A stretch of 64,000 nt of DNA from Onthophagus taurus (Eukaryota > Arthropoda > Insecta > Coleoptera > Scarabaeidae): the NCBI RefSeq assembly GCF_036711975.1, contig NC_091967.1, forward strand, positions 3,162,001 through 3,226,000. The letters are read 5' to 3'. The position numbers and the translations under genes are program-made. Below, piece after piece: positions 59,942 through 64,000 of the stretch. The stretch's first letter is position 1. Each line of letters begins with the position of its first letter. Under the pieces are notes generated by a model. The model did no database searches. It saw nothing but the letters and a program-made list of their open reading frames with translations, and was not told the origin of the DNA.

Positions 59942-62112
59942 TACATTACATTACATAGAATACATATCGGGTAGGCGGACCAACCAACCTTGCACCGCGA
60001 CCCTAAGGATCTATTGTACCCCGATAGATATCATTATCAAATTTCACCGTGCAGTCCAATGCTCTTAACGAACATTAATACCTTGCTCGGCGAAAGGTCA
60101 TTCAGGTCTTTTGAGGAGATAAACTGCGACCCAAAAATCGAGAATCTGATACGGTTAACGGCAGGGCAGTGGCATAAAACATGCTCAACCGTCTCTGCTT
60201 CCTCCGCACATAGTCGGCATTCAACATCGTCGGCTAAACCCAACAAGTTGAGGTGTGCTTTTAATCGGCAGTGCCCAGTAAAAACACCCATTAGAACTTT
60301 TATGCTACTACGGGCAAGTCCCAAAATATTCCCGGGTTTGACAGTGGCGATATTGATAAACACCTTAGCATGTCTCATTCCAGGAGAACTGGTCCACAGT
60401 AGGCGAAGTCTCTCTTCAGCCCACAGTCCAATCCTATATTTGGCCATCGCAAATGATACACCAACTGCTGGTTCCGGTCCCACAAACGCTTCAGCGCTGC
60501 CATCTCGTGCTAGCTTATCTGCCGCTTCATTGCCAGCAACACCAGAGTGACCCGGGACCCAGATCAGAGAGACTCTGTTATCACAACTCAGTGTGTTTAA
60601 TGTTCTCTTACAATCATTAACCAGAGCCGACACCGTTTTCACGACTTGCAGCGCCTGGAGAGCGGCTTGACTGTCTGAGAAGATTCGTACTGTCATGTTC
60701 TTCACCCCTCTTTCAAGAAGGATTTTAGCACCCATGTCAATAGCAAATACTTCCGCCTGGAATACAGTACAGTACGTACCCAGGCTGTAGGCTTGCTTAA
60801 TTCGAGGTATCTGGCAGTATACTCCTGCTCCTACCCCTTCAGGCGTTTTTGATCCATCTGTGTACAAGCAAATGTCTGCCCGAACCAGAGAATTTTCATT
60901 TTCGATCCAGGACTGCCGCTCAGGCAGTACAATCTGGTATCGAGCATTAATCACTGATAGTGATACCGCCAAATCTGACGGCATTGATAGCACAGTATCA
61001 GTGCTTATAATGTCTTCCGCAGCCCATTGGTAGGACATGTCGGAACAGTTTTGAGCATATTGCTTAAATCTGTAAATGGTTGTTCTAGCCACATTCTCTA
61101 TATGCAAATGCAGAGGAGATAGGCCGAGCAGAACCTCCATTGCTAGAGTTGGCGTTGTGCCTATCGCACCAGAGATTGCCAATCCAGCTACTCGTTGAAT
61201 TCGTGAAAGTTTACTGATAGCTGAAGTCTGTCGGACTTTCCTATACCAGGCTGCTGCTCCGTATGTGATCATAGGTCTAACCACAGTCACATACCAGCCA
61301 GTACAGTCTTTCAGGAGTAAGACCCCAACTTTTTCCACAAAGACTACGACAAGTCCACAAGGATAGTCTAGCTTTGTGCAAAACTCCCTACAAATGTCCA
61401 TTCCATGACAGGGTTTTGTCTAGGATTACTCCTAGATATTTGACTTCCTTTGAGAAAGGAATTTCTTCACCTTGGATAGTTGGGCGGATTAGTCCATCCA
61501 ACTTTCGCTTCCTGGTGAAGGGCACAACAATTGCCTTTTGCGGGTTTATTGAGAGGTTCTCTCCCTTACACCAAGCGCAAATGGTATCTAGGGTCACCTG
61601 GAGGACTTTAGATATCCTCGGCAAACAGATTCCTTTGACCATAACGACAATGTCATCAGCATAAGCTTGTATTTCCACACCAACGGCTTCGACTATCGCA
61701 ATCAGATCGTCAACTAGGAGGGACCAAAGCAGGGGAGATAACACCCCTCCCTGCGGGCAGCCACCTCCCGTGGAGTGAAGTAGAAACTATTCTACTATCT
61801 AGCATATTGCGGATCCAACCCGCTATAGTTGCTTCCACTCCCCTGTCAAGAGTAGCTATTTCAAGAGATTGTGGTATTGCGTTGTTGAACGCTCCCTCTA
61901 TATTCAGAAACGCACAAACCAAGATTTCTTTATCCTGCAGCGTCCTGGATACTCTACCAACTAAGTTGTGTAGAGCCAATTCTGCTGATTTTCCCGCTTG
62001 ATAAGCATACTGGTGACGACTCAGTGGACCAGATACCAATGGCACCAAGGGTTTTCAGCAGAAATGACGTTAGGCTGATGGGTCGAAAGGCATTAGGAGT
62101 AGGGACCGAACG
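59942..62112 (-). pseudogene. 5'-truncated LINE with RT and RNase H, inserted in hAT copy 2
   Basis: Reading minus: RPISLTSFLLKTL (RT block), YQAGKSAELALHNLV, FLNIEGAFNNA, PLLWSLLVDDL, AYADDIVVMV (catalytic YADD), then an RNase H domain with YTDGSKTPEG (Asp), QAEVFAID (Glu), IFSDSQAAL (Asp) and WVPGHSGVAGNEAADKLA. A final C-x2-C-x7-H-x4-C knuckle (CRLCAEEAETVEHVLCHC) ends the protein at 60037. Frameshifts at ~61740 and ~61395 disable it. The 3' tail is ATGTA repeats. An 11-bp target duplication AAACAGTACAT lies at 59931-59941 and 62113-62123. RNase H places it near the I/R1/LOA group of LINEs. Confidence 0.88.
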
Positions 62113-62224
62113 AAACAGTACATACAAAAGTAATACAAGTAAAAATATAACGGATTCGGAAAAAAATGTAGAGGAAGATGATGAAATAATTGTCAACGAT
62201 CGAAGACGTATTATAATCAGGCAA

Positions 62225-62540
62225 CCCAGTTCCACTTGAGCTTTGCCACAATGTTGACCACATCATTTACGCCAGTTCTTCTTCGTAGGTCTTCATTTCA
62301 TATGTAGACCCTCAAGGTTACACCCAGCGTGAAGATGTCTCTAAGTTTCCTGTAGGCTGTCCATGCGCTTGTTTGATTATCTCTCGATACACGAGCCTCA
62401 TGGCCAAGATATTCATAACTATCAACCCTGTCATTCTCATTATCCCCCAATATTCATGTTAGAGATGGGAACAAGATTTGTCATAAATTTTGATTTCTCC
62501 ACGTTGTTTTTTAACCCGACTTTTGCACACCTCCTGTAAG
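62225..62540 (-). mobile_element. RTE LINE fragment in hAT copy 2
   Basis: The minus strand reads VGLKNNVEKSKFMTNLVPIS, MNIGDNENDRVDSYEYLGHE, ARVSRDNQTSAWTAYRKLRD, then NEDLRRRTGVNDVVNIVAKL after a deletion. These are consecutive blocks following the RT core in RTE LINEs. The same C-terminal block, in the same place relative to the hAT sequence, occurs in copy 1 at 48480-48780. Confidence 0.75.
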
Positions 62541-64000
62541 TCGTTCAGCAATCTTAAGCCATTAATTACCTTTTTATGAATGTACATATAAATGTTTGAT
62601 CAAAGTTTTTAAATCCTTACGTTATTATTATTCTTAGATGAGTTACTGTTAATCCTATAAATAAAGCTAATTCTAACTCTTAATGAAATACACGAAACCG
62701 ACTAAATGAAATTACTGTTTGTATGTTGTCCTTTGAAGTTGTGCTTTAAGAAGACAACAAGACAACTTTGAATTTACACTGTCCATTAGAAACCAACCGT
62801 TGCTATTGGACAAATAGGTATCAAACGTTGATCGAGCGCTGTTACTTGTCAGTCTCCTTCTAGCACAGTCCAATTAACCTTACCTTTCGTGCCGACCATT
62901 AAAATGCATTAACCGCAGAATTAATGCCAGCGATCGAAACGCCGCGTCGCGGACAATGGTGGGAACGGTTAAAGTGATGGTTCGGTCCTCTATGTTGATC
63001 CATAGTCGGATTAGATTAGCGTCCTTGATCGGTTTGATTGGAACAATGAGGAATTAAAGAACGAGGAGAGCTCCAGATTTTTACCCGTTGCGAAAATTAA
63101 TATTTATACAATGACTAGAACGTTGGGAAAACGTGATGCGAAGGATCGTTGTTTAGGTGAAGCGTGAATTGATCAGACTTAGGAGTGCTAAAAGTCAAGG
63201 TTGACTAAATTGTGGAAGAGTTAAGTGATAGCTGTGTATATGTGGGTGAAGGTGTTGTCAAAGGTTAAGAAAATTTCATTTAATATTTTGCATTAATATT
63301 CAAGTCGCGGCGACCAGGAGCCGTGCAATTTAAATTGAAGAGGCGTGACCACAAAAAGGTAGTCGGGATCATAACTGGCACATCCTGAATAGATAATGGA
63401 CGGGATAGATGGTGTCTGCTCACACAGGACCACCTGGAGGCCGTCTGGGTCTGAGTAAAGCATAGATCTCGCGGTAGCGAATAATTAAACGCTATTACGT
63501 TGGCTCTGGCCGCGTGTAACTGTGCAACGAGACGGTGGCACGAACGGCACGATTTTATTTATTTATTGCGCTCCACATACAACAGCTATCATGTGAGGCA
63601 CGTTTGTTTCTCGATTGAATAAAGCGTGTTAACCAGTCAAAGTCGGAATGTTCGGGTTGATTTACGTGCTCTCCTGTTTGCGGACCAATGATCTTAGCAA
63701 AAGTACTCGCCAGAATTGCTTTCTCGCGTAATGAATGAAATTTAGTTAAGTGAGTGTGCAGTTATAGAGGAAATGATACCATTACTCGGACGGTGTAATA
63801 ACGGCGGATTAGTACGATCATATACATTAAAAGCTCCGCGCCGTGTCTTTATATTCCCTCTATGTATGTATAGAAAATAGATGATACCTCACAAGAAACC
63901 GTTGGAGAATAAGTAGGGAGTGTGTACATCAATACAAGCTATTCTCTACTAAATAGATTACTACATTCATTTTTAACAAAAATACTAAAGTTGCAGCTGC
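62541..64000 (+). other. Continuation of the long intron or intergenic DNA
   Basis: No recognisable exon, RNA gene or repeat. GC-balanced stretches around 62900-63050 and 63400-63700 contrast with AT-rich flanks and may be regulatory. Confidence 0.3.

Larger units (their letters stand above)
59857..62540. mobile_element. Second hAT-like copy, invaded by a LINE
   Basis: Starts CAGTTATGGGAGCGGGGTAA, matching the terminus of the element at 48247, followed by the same GGGTAAATACCC-rich subterminal repeats and AACAGTACAT. After the inserted LINE, the same TACAAGTAAAAATATAACGG and GAAGACGTATTATAATCAG sequence resumes at 62124, then an RTE fragment. The right terminus and its target duplication are not seen, so this copy is truncated or rearranged at its right side. 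Confidence 0.7.

Noticed and set aside
1-64000. CRISPR array, prokaryotic operons or rRNA/tRNA genes
   Set aside because: No spaced short direct repeats of CRISPR type, no operon-like coding, and no convincing tRNA-like A/B boxes in cloverleaf context; the tandem array at 26.8-28.0 kb has no spacers.

Overview
The window is AT-rich, intron-containing animal DNA with small spliced genes in a dense background of degraded transposons. MyD88, a CIDE-domain DREP protein, DNAAF3, glucuronyl C5-epimerase and PGAP3 together point to an insect. The short introns, long-inverted-repeat elements with TACAGGG ends and RTE-type LINE debris suggest a beetle-like genome, but the order is inference. Exon joins below were made by hand from splice consensus, reading phase and family resemblance.

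Layout. 0-10 kb is gene-rich: a short copy of the Nop2 C-terminal tail (+), an intronless DNAAF3 (-), foldback elements at 1.8-4.3 kb, Nop2 rRNA methyltransferase (-, two exons), and MyD88 (+, five exons) diverging from Nop2 over 361 bp. 10.7-12.9 kb is a palindromic composite of two dead Tc1-type transposons. 16.9-20.5 kb is a DREP2-like gene (-, three coding exons). 20.6-29 kb is repeat-rich: three long palindromes, a 121-bp tandem array broken by a 281-bp MITE with a 9-bp target duplication, and another foldback. 30.4-34.7 kb is D-glucuronyl C5-epimerase (+, two coding exons) with an intron full of TACAGGG elements.

36.8-41.7 kb is the most unusual part. One 5' coding exon is followed by three homologous lysine- and cysteine-rich terminal exons in tandem. 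All three have phase-compatible acceptors, their own stops and their own AATAAA signals. A 14-nt motif occurs twice in forward orientation just after the 5' exon. Its exact reverse complement occurs about 55-60 nt upstream of each of the first two terminal exons. This is the topology of docking-site/selector RNA pairing in Dscam-type mutually exclusive splicing.

41.8-43.1 kb is PGAP3 (-, six exons). From about 43.3 kb to the end the window appears to lie in one long-intron gene on the + strand, of which only a probable leader exon and a first coding exon (16 residues, 51986-52033) can be seen. Its introns carry a long-TIR element, RTE LINE fragments, two copies of a hAT-like element containing RTE pieces (one later hit by an RNase H-bearing LINE with a clear 11-bp target duplication), and a nested palindrome.

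The genes are mostly unrelated in function: ribosome biogenesis, Toll signalling, cilia assembly, heparan sulfate and GPI-anchor modification. The 9-mer AGATGGCGC, a match to the CTCF core, recurs eight times, including close to two divergent promoters.
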